Assembly: GCA_016713275.1 (NCBI GenBank)
Contig: JADJPL010000004.1
Span: forward strand, 124,001-188,000
Origin: Haliscomenobacter sp.
GTDB lineage: Bacteria > Bacteroidota > Bacteroidia > Chitinophagales > Saprospiraceae
Length of the DNA: 64,000 nucleotides
Reading direction: 5' to 3'
The notes beneath the pieces were generated by a model. It ran no database searches and was not told the DNA's origin. It saw only the letters and a list, made by a program, of their open reading frames with translations. Both the position numbers and the translations under genes were made by a program. Every line of letters begins with the position of its first letter. Within the stretch, counting starts at the first letter, position 1. Shown here in pieces: positions 8,740 to 17,479 of the stretch.

Positions 8740-9656
8740 CCGAGCTTGTACAGGTCCAGGCGCCATAACCGGGGCGCGGGCCCTTCCAGGCGCTTCCGAA
8801 AGGCGGCTTGATGGCGTTCAAACCTACTGGCAGCCCAGGAGGCCAGGCCCAGGCGCCGGAGCAGGCGGTATGCGTCCAGGAGGCGGGAAGGCAGCAGGTT
8901 CCCCTGCCCATGAAGAAATACCAGGTTCCGGATACTGCTCTCTGTTTTTGTCAGGAATACAGCCGACGGCTCCAGCCCGGCATGCTTCAACGGGTTGTCG
9001 AGGTGTGTGATGGACACGCCCGCCTGCTGCAACGCCAAACCAAACAACGTGTCTTCATGTCCGTAGCCTCTCAGGCGTTCGTCAAAGCGAATCTGCTGAA
9101 AAACCGAACGGGCAATGACAAAATGATGGGTCAGGAAGCTGCTCCAGGGCGACCGGCGCCGAAGCGCAACCGGGCGCTGTTCGCGGCGTGTCCCATAAAG
9201 CCACCGCAAATACAACCCCGGATCAGCCGGTGGTTCCGGGGAATAACACGTGCCTCCCACCAGAACGCGGTCCTCTGCCGCCGCCTGGAGATACCCCTGG
9301 AGGTAGTCCCCCCGAACGACCTCGGAATCGGAATCCATAAATAACAAGAAAGGGTATTGCGCAAGGTCCCCCAGCCGGTTGCGGATGGCGGCCCGGCCGA
9401 TGTTTTGGGGCAGTTCCTGGTAGTTAACCTCCGGAAACCCGGAAATAGACCGGTTCATTTCCCGGTATTCGGGAGCAGAACCATCGTCCAGCGCAAGGAG
9501 TTCGAAGGGAACGCCTAATGCCCGGCCCTGGGCAATTAAATCCCCCGCCAGTTGGCGGATGTCCCAGTTGTAAATCGGAAGGAGGATGGAAAGGATGGTG
9601 GTTGGTGGATTGGTGGTTGGTGGTTGGTGGTTGGTGATTGGTGGCTCACTAACCAC
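8706..9656 (-). CDS. Family 2 glycosyltransferase
   Basis: About 316 aa. GT-A motifs are clear: SILLPIYN at the start, LALDDGS, the DxD-like MDSDSEV, and a late RGYGHEDTLFGL (ED-type catalytic base). The first 20 or so residues (Pro/Thr/Asn-rich) are encoded by a 7-bp tandem array, and the only candidate starts there are GTG codons, such as 9656. The true start is therefore uncertain and depends on array length. It probably transfers sugar to a lipid or polysaccharide at the inner membrane face. It is transcribed after the TM2 gene and converges with the other glycosyltransferase. Confidence 0.85.
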   Translation of the reverse strand: MVSEPPITNHQPPTTNPPTTILSILLPIYNWDIRQLAGDLIAQGRALGVPFELLALDDGSAPEYREMNRSISGFPEVNYQELPQNIGRAAIRNRLGDLAQYPFLLFMDSDSEVVRGDYLQGYLQAAAEDRVLVGGTCYSPEPPADPGLYLRWLYGTRREQRPVALRRRSPWSSFLTHHFVIARSVFQQIRFDERLRGYGHEDTLFGLALQQAGVSITHLDNPLKHAGLEPSAVFLTKTESSIRNLVFLHGQGNLLPSRLLDAYRLLRRLGLASWAASRFERHQAAFRKRLEGPAPRLWRLDLYKLGYLCLLLNNPA

Positions 9657-9683
9657 TAACCACCAACCACCAACAACTAATCA
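9594..9683. repeat. 7-bp tandem array (GGTTGGT) with inverted section
   Basis: About eight direct units of GGTTGGT run to 9645, then about five units in inverted orientation (ACTAACC/ACCAACC) run to about 9683. The whole can fold back on itself. The array lies between the TM2 stop and the family 2 glycosyltransferase, and supplies that gene's possible start and first codons. Confidence 0.8.
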
Positions 9684-9686
9684 CTA

Positions 9687-10145
9687 TTACTGAAACGCCC
9701 GGAACAGGCTGTTATTCCCTTCGTAGTGATCCACCTGGCCCATGATCAGGCGGATAAAGTCGATCAGGGGAATCAGGCCGAAGAAGCCTCCCAGGGTAAG
9801 GAAGTACCACAGGATAATGATCGGGTTGGACTTCAGGTATACGCGGTGGATGCCCAGGCCTCCGAGGAAGAAGCACAGGAGGATAGCCACCAACTGAGTG
9901 TCGGAACCCGCCAGCTTTTCGCTCAGCCAGTTGAAGAAACGGGCGCGGCGCTCTTCTTTTTTCAGGGAGCGCATTTCCGCTTTTTTCTCTTTCACCAACG
10001 ATTTGGTCTCTTTCTTCGTCAGGGAAGCGGTAGCGGCAACGCTGGTTGCTGTGTTGGACTCAGGACTTACCTGTACCGAGGCAAAAGCGGGAGCAAAAAA
10101 CAAGAGGCCCGCCAGGAGCATGAATGTAAACTTTGCGGTTTTCAT
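9687..10145 (-). CDS. TM2-domain membrane protein
   Basis: 152 aa. A signal peptide (cleavage near Ala-Phe-Ala-Ser) is followed by a Ser/Thr/Ala linker, a Lys/Glu-rich predicted helix (about residues 44-70), and a C-terminal TM2 domain: a hydrophobic helix, the turn G-G-L-G-I-H-R-V-Y-L, and a second helix. TM2 proteins in Bacteroidota are common and mostly uncharacterised. It is the first gene of a minus-strand pair with the family 2 glycosyltransferase, separated by the heptamer array. Confidence 0.85.
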   Translation of the reverse strand: MKTAKFTFMLLAGLLFFAPAFASVQVSPESNTATSVAATASLTKKETKSLVKEKKAEMRSLKKEERRARFFNWLSEKLAGSDTQLVAILLCFFLGGLGIHRVYLKSNPIIILWYFLTLGGFFGLIPLIDFIRLIMGQVDHYEGNNSLFRAFQ

Positions 10146-10254
10146 ATGAAATGGTGTTTGAGAATAAAAGATGCAGGAAAAATAGCAAAATTTCCATCTC
10201 CGGCAAGCGGATTGGGCCGGTATTTTTTTGTTGGAAACCGGATCGGGCTACATA

Positions 10255-10338
10255 GGGCTGTCCTAAAAGGCCGTTCTTTGCCCCTGCCTGAATTTTTTTT
10301 CCTGCCAGGGACAAGAATCATCTTTTGAGACCGTCCCC
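10255..10338. mobile_element. MITE-like palindromic element, family A, copy 2 (short form)
   Basis: Left end GGGCTGTCCTAAAA, right end TTTTGAGACCGTCCCC. The interior keeps the shared GGCCGTTCTTTGCCCCTGCC-like stretch but has no central hairpin. It lies in the 323-bp divergent gap between the TM2 protein and mqnE (10146-10468), which holds no gene. Confidence 0.7.
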
Positions 10339-10437
10339 TTTTTCAGGGTTTTCTATTTTTACGCCCTGAGCTGAACCCGCCTGCATTTTTCCGGTTAGGT
10401 AGATGGCTGTTTTTTCTTTCAATAAAAACTGAAAGTT

Positions 10438-10445
10438 TAACTTTG
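10438..10445 (+). promoter_or_regulatory. -7 box of mqnE promoter
   Basis: TAACTTTG fits TAnnTTTG exactly and ends 23 nt before the mqnE ATG, the same spacing as at tyrS and at the gene starting at 41373. No clear TTG is seen at the -33 position. Confidence 0.55.
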
Positions 10446-10468
10446 TTGTTACCAAGCAAACGCAACTT

Positions 10469-11665
10469 ATGGAAACATCCCTTCAGGCGCAAGTACTCTT
10501 GAACGATCCCCAGCTCGATGGAGCGCTCAGGCGAATAGCAGACAACGTCATTCAGGGAAAACGCCTTACCATGGAGGAAGGCGTAACGCTTTTCGAAAAA
10601 GGCACTCTGGGGTATTTGGGCGCCCTGGCCAACGTGGTCCGGGAGAAGTGGCATGGAGGGAATACCTATTTCAACCGGAATTTCCATATCGAGCCCACCA
10701 ACGTGTGTATTTACACCTGCACCTTCTGCTCCTATTCCCGGCTGATCAAGCAGCGCAGCGACGGCTGGGAATACACCATCGAGGACATGCTGGACATCGT
10801 CCGCAAATACGACGGGCAGCCCGTCACCGAGGTGCATCTTGTCGGCGGCGTGCTTCCGCAATACGACCTGGACTTTTACACCGAATTGTTCCGCCAGATC
10901 AAGGCGCACCGGCCCGACCTCCATATCAAAGCGCTCACGCCGGTGGAGTACCACTATATGTTCAAAAAAGCCAAGGTGAGCTACGAAGAAGGCATGCAGC
11001 GGATCAAGGACTCGGGAGTGGATTCCCTTCCCGGAGGCGGCGCCGAAATCTTCCATCCCGAAATCCGCGACCAAATCGCCGGCGGCAAATGCTCCGGGGA
11101 ACAGTGGTTGCGCATCCACGAGATCTGGCACGAGCTCGGCATGCGGTCCAATGCCACCATGCTCTATGGGCATATCGAATCTTATTTCCACCGGATCGAT
11201 CACCTGGAGCAGCTCCGCCAGCTTCAGGATAAAACGGGCGGTTTCCAGACCTTCATCCCGCTCAAGTTTCGCAACAAAGACAACGAAATGTCCCACCTGC
11301 CGGAAGTTTCCGTAGTCGAAGACTTGCGAAACTACGCCGTCAGCCGGATTTACCTCGACAACTTCCCGCATATCAAGGCCTATTGGCCGATGATTGGACG
11401 CCATACCGCCCAACTCGCCCTGTCCTTTGGAGTAAACGACATCGACGGAACCATCGACGACACCACGAAAATCTACACCATGGCGGGCTCCGAAGAGCAA
11501 AACCCTGCCATGAGCACCAAAGACCTCGTGCACCTCATCCGGCAGGCGGGGCGCCGCCCCCTCGAAAGGGATACCATGTACAACATCCTGACCGATTACT
11601 CCGATACGGTGTTTGAGGACGACAACCAGTTCAAGGGTTACATGGATCTTCCCGTGGTAAATTGA
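10469..11665 (+). CDS. mqnE: Aminofutalosine synthase MqnE (radical SAM)
   Basis: 398 aa. The radical-SAM cluster motif is C80-x3-C84-x2-C87 (CIYTCTFC). The family signature LPGGGAEIF is present, with GMRSNATMLYGHIE and GGFQTFIPL, and the tone of these motifs fits MqnE rather than the related MqnC. The enzyme adds an S-adenosylmethionine-derived adenosyl radical to 3-(1-carboxyvinyloxy)benzoate to make aminofutalosine, the second committed step of futalosine-route menaquinone synthesis. It is cytosolic. It is followed at 23 nt by a histidine phosphatase and then mqnA, the preceding step of the same pathway, so the three are probably one operon. Confidence 0.92.
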   Translation: METSLQAQVLLNDPQLDGALRRIADNVIQGKRLTMEEGVTLFEKGTLGYLGALANVVREKWHGGNTYFNRNFHIEPTNVCIYTCTFCSYSRLIKQRSDGWEYTIEDMLDIVRKYDGQPVTEVHLVGGVLPQYDLDFYTELFRQIKAHRPDLHIKALTPVEYHYMFKKAKVSYEEGMQRIKDSGVDSLPGGGAEIFHPEIRDQIAGGKCSGEQWLRIHEIWHELGMRSNATMLYGHIESYFHRIDHLEQLRQLQDKTGGFQTFIPLKFRNKDNEMSHLPEVSVVEDLRNYAVSRIYLDNFPHIKAYWPMIGRHTAQLALSFGVNDIDGTIDDTTKIYTMAGSEEQNPAMSTKDLVHLIRQAGRRPLERDTMYNILTDYSDTVFEDDNQFKGYMDLPVVN

Positions 11666-11688
11666 TCATAATGAGCAACATATAAAGA

Positions 11689-12318
11689 ATGACAAAAAAG
11701 ACCATTTACTTCATCCGCCACGGAGAAACCGATCACAACCGCAACCGGATCGTCCAGGGCTGGGGCGTCGATACCAGCCTGAACGAAACCGGAAAAACCC
11801 AGGCGCAGGCTTTTTTCAATAAATACGCTGATTTCCCTTTCGAAGTCGTCTTGACGTCCCGTCTGAAACGCACCCACGAAACGGTGGCGCCCTTCCTCGA
11901 AACCCGCAACCTCCCATGGGAACAGTTCATCGAGCTCAATGAAATGAACTGGGGAAAATTTGAAGGACAAAACTACGACGACAGCCTGCACCAATATTTC
12001 AAGGAAATCACCGGGGCCTGGGCCCAGGGCCATTACCACGTGCCCTTTGCAGATGGGGAAAGCGCGCTGGACCTTGCCGCCCGCTTGAACCAGTTTCTGG
12101 ACCACCTCGTGCAACGCCCCGAGGAGCGCATCCTGGTATGCAGCCACGGCCGCGCCTTGCGCTGCCTGGTCTGCCTGCTCAAAAAAGAGCCGCTCTCCAG
12201 TATGGAGAAATTCCATCACAGCAATACCGGTTTGTACCTGGTCCATTACGACGGAGAAACGTTCGAATTCGAACTGGAAAACGATATGAAGCATTTGAAG
12301 GAACCGAAGCCAAATTAA
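11689..12318 (+). CDS. Histidine phosphatase family protein (phosphoglycerate mutase-like)
   Basis: 209 aa. It opens with the catalytic R-H-G-E motif (YFIRHGETDHN), has the second Arg in TSRLKRTHET, a Glu in the W-G-K-F-E-G stretch, and the second catalytic His in VCSHGRALR. This is the 2-His branch used by cofactor-dependent phosphatases and mutases acting on small sugar phosphates or nucleotides. It lies between mqnE and mqnA with short gaps (23 and 29 nt). The futalosine route as known needs no phosphatase, so the placement may be incidental or may point to side-product removal; the substrate is unknown. Confidence 0.85.
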   Translation: MTKKTIYFIRHGETDHNRNRIVQGWGVDTSLNETGKTQAQAFFNKYADFPFEVVLTSRLKRTHETVAPFLETRNLPWEQFIELNEMNWGKFEGQNYDDSLHQYFKEITGAWAQGHYHVPFADGESALDLAARLNQFLDHLVQRPEERILVCSHGRALRCLVCLLKKEPLSSMEKFHHSNTGLYLVHYDGETFEFELENDMKHLKEPKPN

Positions 12319-12347
12319 TGGCATCACCCCGGAAGGCGAAGCATACT

Positions 12348-13157
12348 ATGGATAAAATACGCATCACCGCCGTCAGCTACCTGAACACCAAACCGTTGCT
12401 GTATGGCTTATTCAAAAGCGACCTGTCCGACCGGATTGATCTGCAGCTCAATATCCCCTCCGTTTGCGCGCAAAAACTCCAATCCGGCGAGGCGGACCTG
12501 GCATTGGTCCCCGTGGCGGTGCTCCCGGAATTGGACCAACCCCGGATTGTTTCCAACTTTTGCATCGGATCCGAGGGGGCAGTACGAACGGTAGGGCTTT
12601 TTGCTGAAAAGCCGCTGGAAGAACTAACGGAGATATACCTCGACTTCCACTCCCGCACCTCCGTGGAGCTCACCCGGCTCCTCCTGGAACAATACTGGAA
12701 GCAATCCCCAACACTTATTCCAGCCAGTGAGGGTTACGAACGCCGGATCGCCGGCGCCACCGGCGGATTGGTCATCGGCGACCGGGTCATTGGCCTCGAA
12801 AACCGATTCCCGTACTTCTACGACCTGGGCGAAGCCTGGACGGCCATGACCGGCCTTCCTTTTGTCTTTGCCGCCTGGGTCAGCAATCGCGAACTGGATC
12901 CCGAATTCCTGGAGGAGTTTAACGCTGCCCTCGCCCTGGGACTCGACCATCTTCCCCAACTGGTGTACCTGCTGCCCAGCCCTGCTCCCGGCTTTGACCT
13001 CCAGGAGTATTTCACCAAAAACATCAGCTACCAACTGGATTCCTCTAAACGAAAAGCCCTCCGTCTGTTCCTCTCCTACCTTTCCCCTACCCTTCCGCCT
13101 TCCCTCCTCCATAGCCTGGAAACCGTCTCCGCCGCGACGTCGCCGCCCATTCTTTAG
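12348..13157 (+). CDS. mqnA: Chorismate dehydratase MqnA
   Basis: 269 aa from ATG 12348. The longer frame from 12138 overlaps the phosphatase gene and is not needed. The start KIRITAVSYLNTKPLLYGL is the MqnA signature, followed by SGEADLALVPVA, LDFHSRTS and a late F-A-A-W-V-S segment of the periplasmic-binding-like two-lobe fold. It dehydrates chorismate to 3-(1-carboxyvinyloxy)benzoate, which MqnE then uses. No secretion signal is present. With mqnE, this indicates the futalosine route to menaquinone; mqnB, C and D are not in the window. The stop is followed by a tandem-repeat array and msrA. Confidence 0.9.
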   Translation: MDKIRITAVSYLNTKPLLYGLFKSDLSDRIDLQLNIPSVCAQKLQSGEADLALVPVAVLPELDQPRIVSNFCIGSEGAVRTVGLFAEKPLEELTEIYLDFHSRTSVELTRLLLEQYWKQSPTLIPASEGYERRIAGATGGLVIGDRVIGLENRFPYFYDLGEAWTAMTGLPFVFAAWVSNRELDPEFLEEFNAALALGLDHLPQLVYLLPSPAPGFDLQEYFTKNISYQLDSSKRKALRLFLSYLSPTLPPSLLHSLETVSAATSPPIL

Positions 13158-13197
13158 CCTTCGGGTAAACACTTCGAGGGTTGGAGCGTTGGATTAA

Positions 13198-13458
13198 AAG
13201 TTGCGAAGTTGCGAGGGTACGAAGTTGCGAAGGTAATGCTTTGGCAACCTCGCAACCTCGCAACCTCGCAACCTCGTAACCTCGCAACCTCGCAACCTCG
13301 CAACCTCGCAACCCCGCAACCTCGCAACCTCGCAACCTCGCAACTTCGCAACTTCGCAACTTCGCAACCTCGTAACCTCGTAACCTCGCAACCTCGCAAC
13401 CTCGCAACCTCGTAACCTCGCAACCTCGCAACTCCGTAACTCCGTAACTCCGTAACCT
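13198..13458. repeat. 8-bp tandem array (CGCAACCT) in front of msrA
   Basis: About 26 units of an octamer, CG(C/T)AAC(C/T)(T/C), run from about 13244 to 13457, and the last unit ends 9 nt before the msrA ATG. About four units in inverted orientation (AAGTTGCG) come first at 13198-13236, so a transcript could fold back. It fills most of the 309-bp mqnA-msrA gap. There are no spacers, so this is not CRISPR. Open frames that cross it (Leu-Arg-Gly-Cys-Glu-Val repeats) are artefacts. Confidence 0.9.
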
Positions 13459-13466
13459 TCATAAAC

Positions 13467-14132
13467 ATGTCCATCAAATTACTTGCACTAGCGACGAGCG
13501 TCGCGCTTTTATCGTGCACCAATCAAAACCAGGCTGCTATGTCCGAAAAAAAACCGGTATCCAAGGAGATTCTACCTGTAACGAACTTGCCGGAAGGCAT
13601 GGAGATCGCCACCCTGGGAGGCGGATGCTTCTGGTGTGTAGAGGCCGTCTACCAGGAGGTGGAAGGGATTAAGTCCGTTATCTCCGGGTATTCCGGGGGC
13701 ACTCCGGAAACGGCGAATTACAAGGCGGTCGGCTCCGGAAATACCGCCCATGCCGAAGTGGCTCAGATTACCTTCGACCCCAAGGTCATTTCCTTTGCCG
13801 AAATCCTGGAGATTTTCTGGAACACCCACAATCCCACCACGCCCAACCGCCAAGGCAACGACGTGGGCCCGCAGTACCGGTCGGTCATTTTTTACCATTC
13901 GCCCGAACAGAAAGCGGTCGCTGAAAAATCCAAAGCCGAAGTCGCTACCGAGGTTTGGGAAGACCAGATCGTCACGGAAATCGTGCCCTTTCAGGGGTTC
14001 TGGGAGGCGGAAGACTACCACCAGGATTATTACAACACCGTAGGAGACCGCAACCCCTATTGTACGTTTGTGATTACTCCGAAAGTGGCCAAGTTTCAGA
14101 AGCAGTTTGCCGATAAGCTTCGGAAAAACTGA
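13467..14132 (+). CDS. msrA: Peptide methionine-(S)-sulfoxide reductase MsrA, lipoprotein
   Basis: 221 aa. A lipobox (A-L-L-S-C17) follows a short hydrophobic signal, so the enzyme should be lipid-anchored in the cell envelope. The MsrA catalytic motif G-C54-F-W-C is followed by VEAVYQEVEG, YSGG and the late EDYHQDYY, all standard. It reduces the S-epimer of oxidised Met, probably in periplasmic proteins. An msrB gene, also a lipoprotein, is encoded separately at 42792-43376, and both genes carry the same octamer array directly upstream. The family A element after the stop separates it from pntA1. Confidence 0.93.
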   Translation: MSIKLLALATSVALLSCTNQNQAAMSEKKPVSKEILPVTNLPEGMEIATLGGGCFWCVEAVYQEVEGIKSVISGYSGGTPETANYKAVGSGNTAHAEVAQITFDPKVISFAEILEIFWNTHNPTTPNRQGNDVGPQYRSVIFYHSPEQKAVAEKSKAEVATEVWEDQIVTEIVPFQGFWEAEDYHQDYYNTVGDRNPYCTFVITPKVAKFQKQFADKLRKN

Positions 14133-14151
14133 CGTTCAAAAAATCGGGGAA

Positions 14152-14307
14152 GGGGCGGTCTCAACAGACGGTTTTTGCCCAAGGCAGTAAAAAATAGGTT
14201 CTTTTTTCAATTTCAATAAAAGATGGCTTTGCCATTTTTTATTGAAATTGAAAAAAGAACCTAAAATTTCATGCCGAAGGCAAAGAGTGGGCTGTTGAGA
14301 CCGCCCC
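14152..14307. mobile_element. MITE-like palindromic element, family A, copy 3 (long form)
   Basis: Perfect 16-bp terminal inverted repeats, GGGGCGGTCTCAACAG and its complement. The centre (about 14199-14262) is a long hairpin with arms TTTTTTCAATTTCAATAAAA and its near complement around a GATGGCTTTGCCAT apex. Its right part carries the shared AAAATTTCATGCC core. It sits in the gap between msrA and pntA1 and has no coding capacity. Confidence 0.85.
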
Positions 14308-14401
14308 TTTTTATAAAAATGACAAAAATCACCAAATTAATAGGGCACGGATACCCGGAAGACCAAAGGGAATATTTAATTTCCGGACCAAAAGCCACCC
14401 T

Positions 14402-15496
14402 ATGAAATTTGGAATTCTCAAAGAGTACGACGACCAGCGCGTGGCCATCGTGCCCGAAATCGTGCCAAAACTCAAACAACTCGGCCTGGAGATTCTGGTT
14501 GAAACCCAGGCCGGCGCGACTGCGCTTTTCTCCGATAAGTTATATCAGGAACACGCATCCGTAGTCAGCCGGCAGGAAGTACTGTCCCAAAGCGACATGT
14601 TGATCAGCATCCACCCGCTTTCGGATGCCGATCTGCAGCAGGTCCGGAAAGGCGTCCTGCTCATCTCCCAATTTGCTCCTTTTGCCAGCCCTGGCGTTGC
14701 AGAAACCCTTCATGGAAAAGGCTTTCAAGCCTTTAGTCTGGACATGATTCCCCGCACCACCCTGGCGCAATCGATGGACGTGCTATCGTCCATGGCCGGC
14801 ATTGCAGGCTATAAGGCGGTGTTGGAAGCGGCGCGCCTTCTGCCCAGGTATTTCCCCATGATGATTACGGCAGCAGGCACGATCCGGCCGGCCAAGGTCC
14901 TGATTCTTGGAGCAGGCGTTGCCGGCTTGCAAGCGATTGCGACCGCCCGCCGCCTTGGCGCTCAGGTGGAAGCGTTTGATACCCGCCGCGCTGCCAAAGA
15001 AGAGGTCGAAAGCCTTGGCGCCAAGTTTGTGGAAGTGGAAGGCGCCGTGGAAGATACCGCCGCAGGCGGATACGCCGTAGCCCAATCGGATGAGTTCCTG
15101 GCACGGCAACGGGCAGAAGTGCAGGCCAGAGCCGCTAAAGCAGATGTCATCATCACCACAGCTCAAGTCAGAGGGACAAAAGCCCCCATTCTGCTGCCTA
15201 AAGAAACCGTCAGCCACATGAAACCAGGCTCGGTAGTAGTCGACCTCGCTGCCTCCACGGGCGGCAATTGCGAACTTACCCAGGACAATGCCGTTATCCA
15301 GGCGCACCAGGTAACCATTATCGGCAACTCCTACCTGGCCAACCTCATGCCTCAGGATGCCAGCGTCATGTACGCCAACAACGTGCTGAACTTCATCAAG
15401 ACGTTCGTCAAAGAGGGCAAACTCAACCTGGATATGAACAATGAAATTATCCGGGGCGCCATGATCACCCCAATTCCTGAAACACAAAATGCATGA
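14402..15496 (+). CDS. pntA: NAD(P) transhydrogenase alpha subunit, soluble part
   Basis: 364 aa: the cytosolic NAD(H)-binding domain I of proton-translocating transhydrogenase, related to alanine dehydrogenase. The start KFGILKEYDDQRVAIVPE and the dinucleotide fold GAGVAGLQAI followed by FDTR are diagnostic. It hands hydride from NADH to NADP+ in the complex, driven by the proton gradient, to supply NADPH. In this genome the alpha subunit is divided into two genes (pntA1 and pntA2), as in Rhodospirillum rubrum. Its stop overlaps the next start by 8 bp, so translation is probably coupled. Confidence 0.93.
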   Translation: MKFGILKEYDDQRVAIVPEIVPKLKQLGLEILVETQAGATALFSDKLYQEHASVVSRQEVLSQSDMLISIHPLSDADLQQVRKGVLLISQFAPFASPGVAETLHGKGFQAFSLDMIPRTTLAQSMDVLSSMAGIAGYKAVLEAARLLPRYFPMMITAAGTIRPAKVLILGAGVAGLQAIATARRLGAQVEAFDTRRAAKEEVESLGAKFVEVEGAVEDTAAGGYAVAQSDEFLARQRAEVQARAAKADVIITTAQVRGTKAPILLPKETVSHMKPGSVVVDLAASTGGNCELTQDNAVIQAHQVTIIGNSYLANLMPQDASVMYANNVLNFIKTFVKEGKLNLDMNNEIIRGAMITPIPETQNA

Positions 15497-15812
15497 TCTT
15501 ATGGATACCTTTATTCAAAGTTTCAACGACAACATCCTCTTTATCTACCTGCTGATCTTTACGATCGTTCTGGGCTTCGAGATCATCTCCAAGGTGCCCA
15601 CGGTGTTGCACACGCCCCTGATGTCGGGCGCTAACGCCGTATCCGGGGTGGTCATTCTCGGCGCCATTTTGTTGATCCGGCAGAGCGAAGCCGACGATTA
15701 TGTTTCCTTAAGTCTTGGGTTTATCGGAGTAGTACTTGGCATGCTCAATGCCGTTGGCGGCTTTGTCGTGACCGACCGGATGCTGGAAATGTTCAAAAAG
15801 AAAAAGAAATAA
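15489..15812 (+). CDS. pntA2: NAD(P) transhydrogenase alpha subunit, membrane part
   Basis: 107 aa with three or four hydrophobic helices, including an LLIFTIVLGFEIISKVP segment and the polar-to-helix VLHTPLMSGANAVSGVV stretch found in the short membrane alpha-2 subunit, and a Lys-rich cytosolic tail. ATG 15489 overlaps pntA1; ATG 15501 is an alternative start. It forms part of domain II, the proton channel, with PntB. The gap to pntB is 20 nt. Confidence 0.92.
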   Translation: MHDLMDTFIQSFNDNILFIYLLIFTIVLGFEIISKVPTVLHTPLMSGANAVSGVVILGAILLIRQSEADDYVSLSLGFIGVVLGMLNAVGGFVVTDRMLEMFKKKKK

Positions 15813-15832
15813 CCTTCAAATTCCAATAGATC

Positions 15833-17244
15833 ATGTATACCGAGTTCTATATAAAACTGAGTTATCTCGTTGGTTCGCTGGCCTTTGTTTGGGGATTACG
15901 GCTCCTGAGCAGTCCGGATAGCGCGAGAAAAGGAAACATTATCGCCGGATTCGGCATGGGAATTGCGATTGTAGCGGCCATGCTCGACCCGGATTACCTG
16001 GTGGGGTCCAATAACTACGGGTGGATCGTATCCGGCGTCATCGTCGGCGGCGTCATTGGCGCTACCTGGGCCCGAAGAGTCCAGATGACGGCGATGCCCC
16101 AGATGGTTTCCATATTGAACGGGTTTGGCGGCGCCTGCGCCGTCGTCCTTGGCGTAGCAGAGTTTATCCACATGTACCAGGGGGACCGTTTTTACGGAAG
16201 CACCGAGATTTTGATTCTGTTGTTTGCGATTCTGGTAGGGGGCATTGCCTTTACGGGTAGCTTCCTGGCTTTTGGCAAACTGGAAGGCTGGGTGAAGGAC
16301 AACTTCCTGGTGGTGCCCAAAGTGCACCACATTTTCAACCTGAGCCTCCTGGCGGCTATTCTCATCCTTAGCGGCATCGTCTATTTCCAGGGCGCCGATT
16401 CGCTCTTCTGGCTGATGGTCGCTATGACAGTTTTGTCGCTTTATTACGGGATTTCTTTTGTCGCGCCGATTGGCGGGGCTGATATGCCCGTGGTCATTTC
16501 CCTGCTCAACTCCTTTAGCGGGATTTCAGCCGCTGCGGCAGGGTTGATCTACAACAACCAGTTTATGCTGGTCGGGGGATTCTGGTTGGGGCTTCCGGCA
16601 CCATTCTGACGCTCCTGATGTGCCAGGCCATGAACCGATCCTTGCTCAACGTGCTCGTTGGCGGATTTGGCGGGTCGGCGGCTGGCGCTGCTGCGGCGAA
16701 AGGGGATCAGGTGATCCGGGAAGTCAGCCTCAACGACGCCGCGATCATGATGTACTATTCCAAGTCGGTCATGGTCGTTCCAGGGTATGGTCTGGCGGTT
16801 GCCCAAGCTCAGAAAGTGTGCAAAGAGGTCGACGATCTGCTGTCCAAAAACGGCGTAGATGTCAACTACGCTATTCACCCCGTAGCTGGGCGTATGCCGG
16901 GGCACATGAACGTACTGCTTGCCGAAGCCGACGTTCCCTACCCCAAACTGCTTGACCTGGACGACGCCAACGGCGCCCTGCCCAATACCGATGTGGTCCT
17001 CATCGTCGGCGCCAACGACGTGGTCAACCCTGCCGCCGAAACGGACCCGGGCAGCCCGATCTATGGCATGCCGGTTTTGCAGGTTTGGAAAGCCAAGCAG
17101 GTGATCGTAATGAAACGAAGCATGCGCTCCGGATATGCAGGTATCGAAAACCCCTTGTTCTTCTACCCCAACAACCGGATGCTTTTCGGAGATGCTAAAG
17201 ATACCCTCAGCAAACTGACCTCGGAGTTGAAGCAAATGAGCTGA
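15833..17244 (+). CDS. pntB: NAD(P) transhydrogenase beta subunit, one frameshift
   Basis: The N-terminal half (15833 to about 16578) holds the eight or so membrane helices of domain II. The C-terminal half, one frame over, holds the NADP(H)-binding domain III (VPGYGLAVAQAQ, HPVAGRMPGHMNVLLAEA, GANDVVNP, KRSMRSGYAG). At 16574-16578 there are five G where six would keep the frame, and adding one G restores the conserved V-G-G-I-L-V-G-A-S-G-T-I-L stretch. Repaired length is 470 aa, normal for PntB. Because pntA1 and pntA2 are intact and coupled, a sequencing deletion is more likely than inactivation. Confidence 0.9.
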
Positions 17245-17270
17245 CGCCATTTCCCTTCAACCGGGTCCAT

Positions 17271-17327
17271 TGATCGCTTTTTTTCCTCTTTTCATCCAGA
17301 TTATGAAAAGAAGCGATCATTTTTTTG
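17271..17327 (+). terminator. Intrinsic terminator after pntB
   Basis: TGATCGCTT...CTTTTCAT pairs with ATGAAAAG-AAGCGATCA around a short loop, followed by TTTTTTT. It ends the mapped pnt operon. Confidence 0.7.
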
Positions 17328-17351
17328 TACTTTAAGTGGTGTAAACACCAA

Positions 17352-17440
17352 GCCTGTCTCAAAAGGCCGTTCTTTGCTCCTGCCGTAAAATTTTATTTTC
17401 TTTTTGGGAGCTGCCGGCAAAACAGAGGTTTCCTACAGGC
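17352..17440. mobile_element. MITE-like palindromic element, family A, copy 4 (degenerate)
   Basis: The left end GCCTGTCTCAAAAGGCCGTT and the core TAAAATTTTATTTTCTTTTT match other copies. The right end (TTTCCTACAGGC) is decayed. It lies upstream of the SPFH gene. Confidence 0.65.
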
Positions 17441-17479
17441 CCAGGTGCGGCGTTATTCTAAATAAAAACCAAAGCGATT

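Noticed and set aside
13198..13458. CRISPR array
   Set aside because: Units are contiguous 8-mers with no spacers and no cas genes nearby. The same holds for the arrays at 38.6 and 43.4 kb.
13087..13522. Several open frames of Leu-Arg-Gly-Cys-Glu-Val or Leu-Ala-Thr-Ser-Gln repeats on both strands
   Set aside because: They are translations of the octamer array, which lacks stops in several frames. There is no start context and no non-repeat protein sequence.
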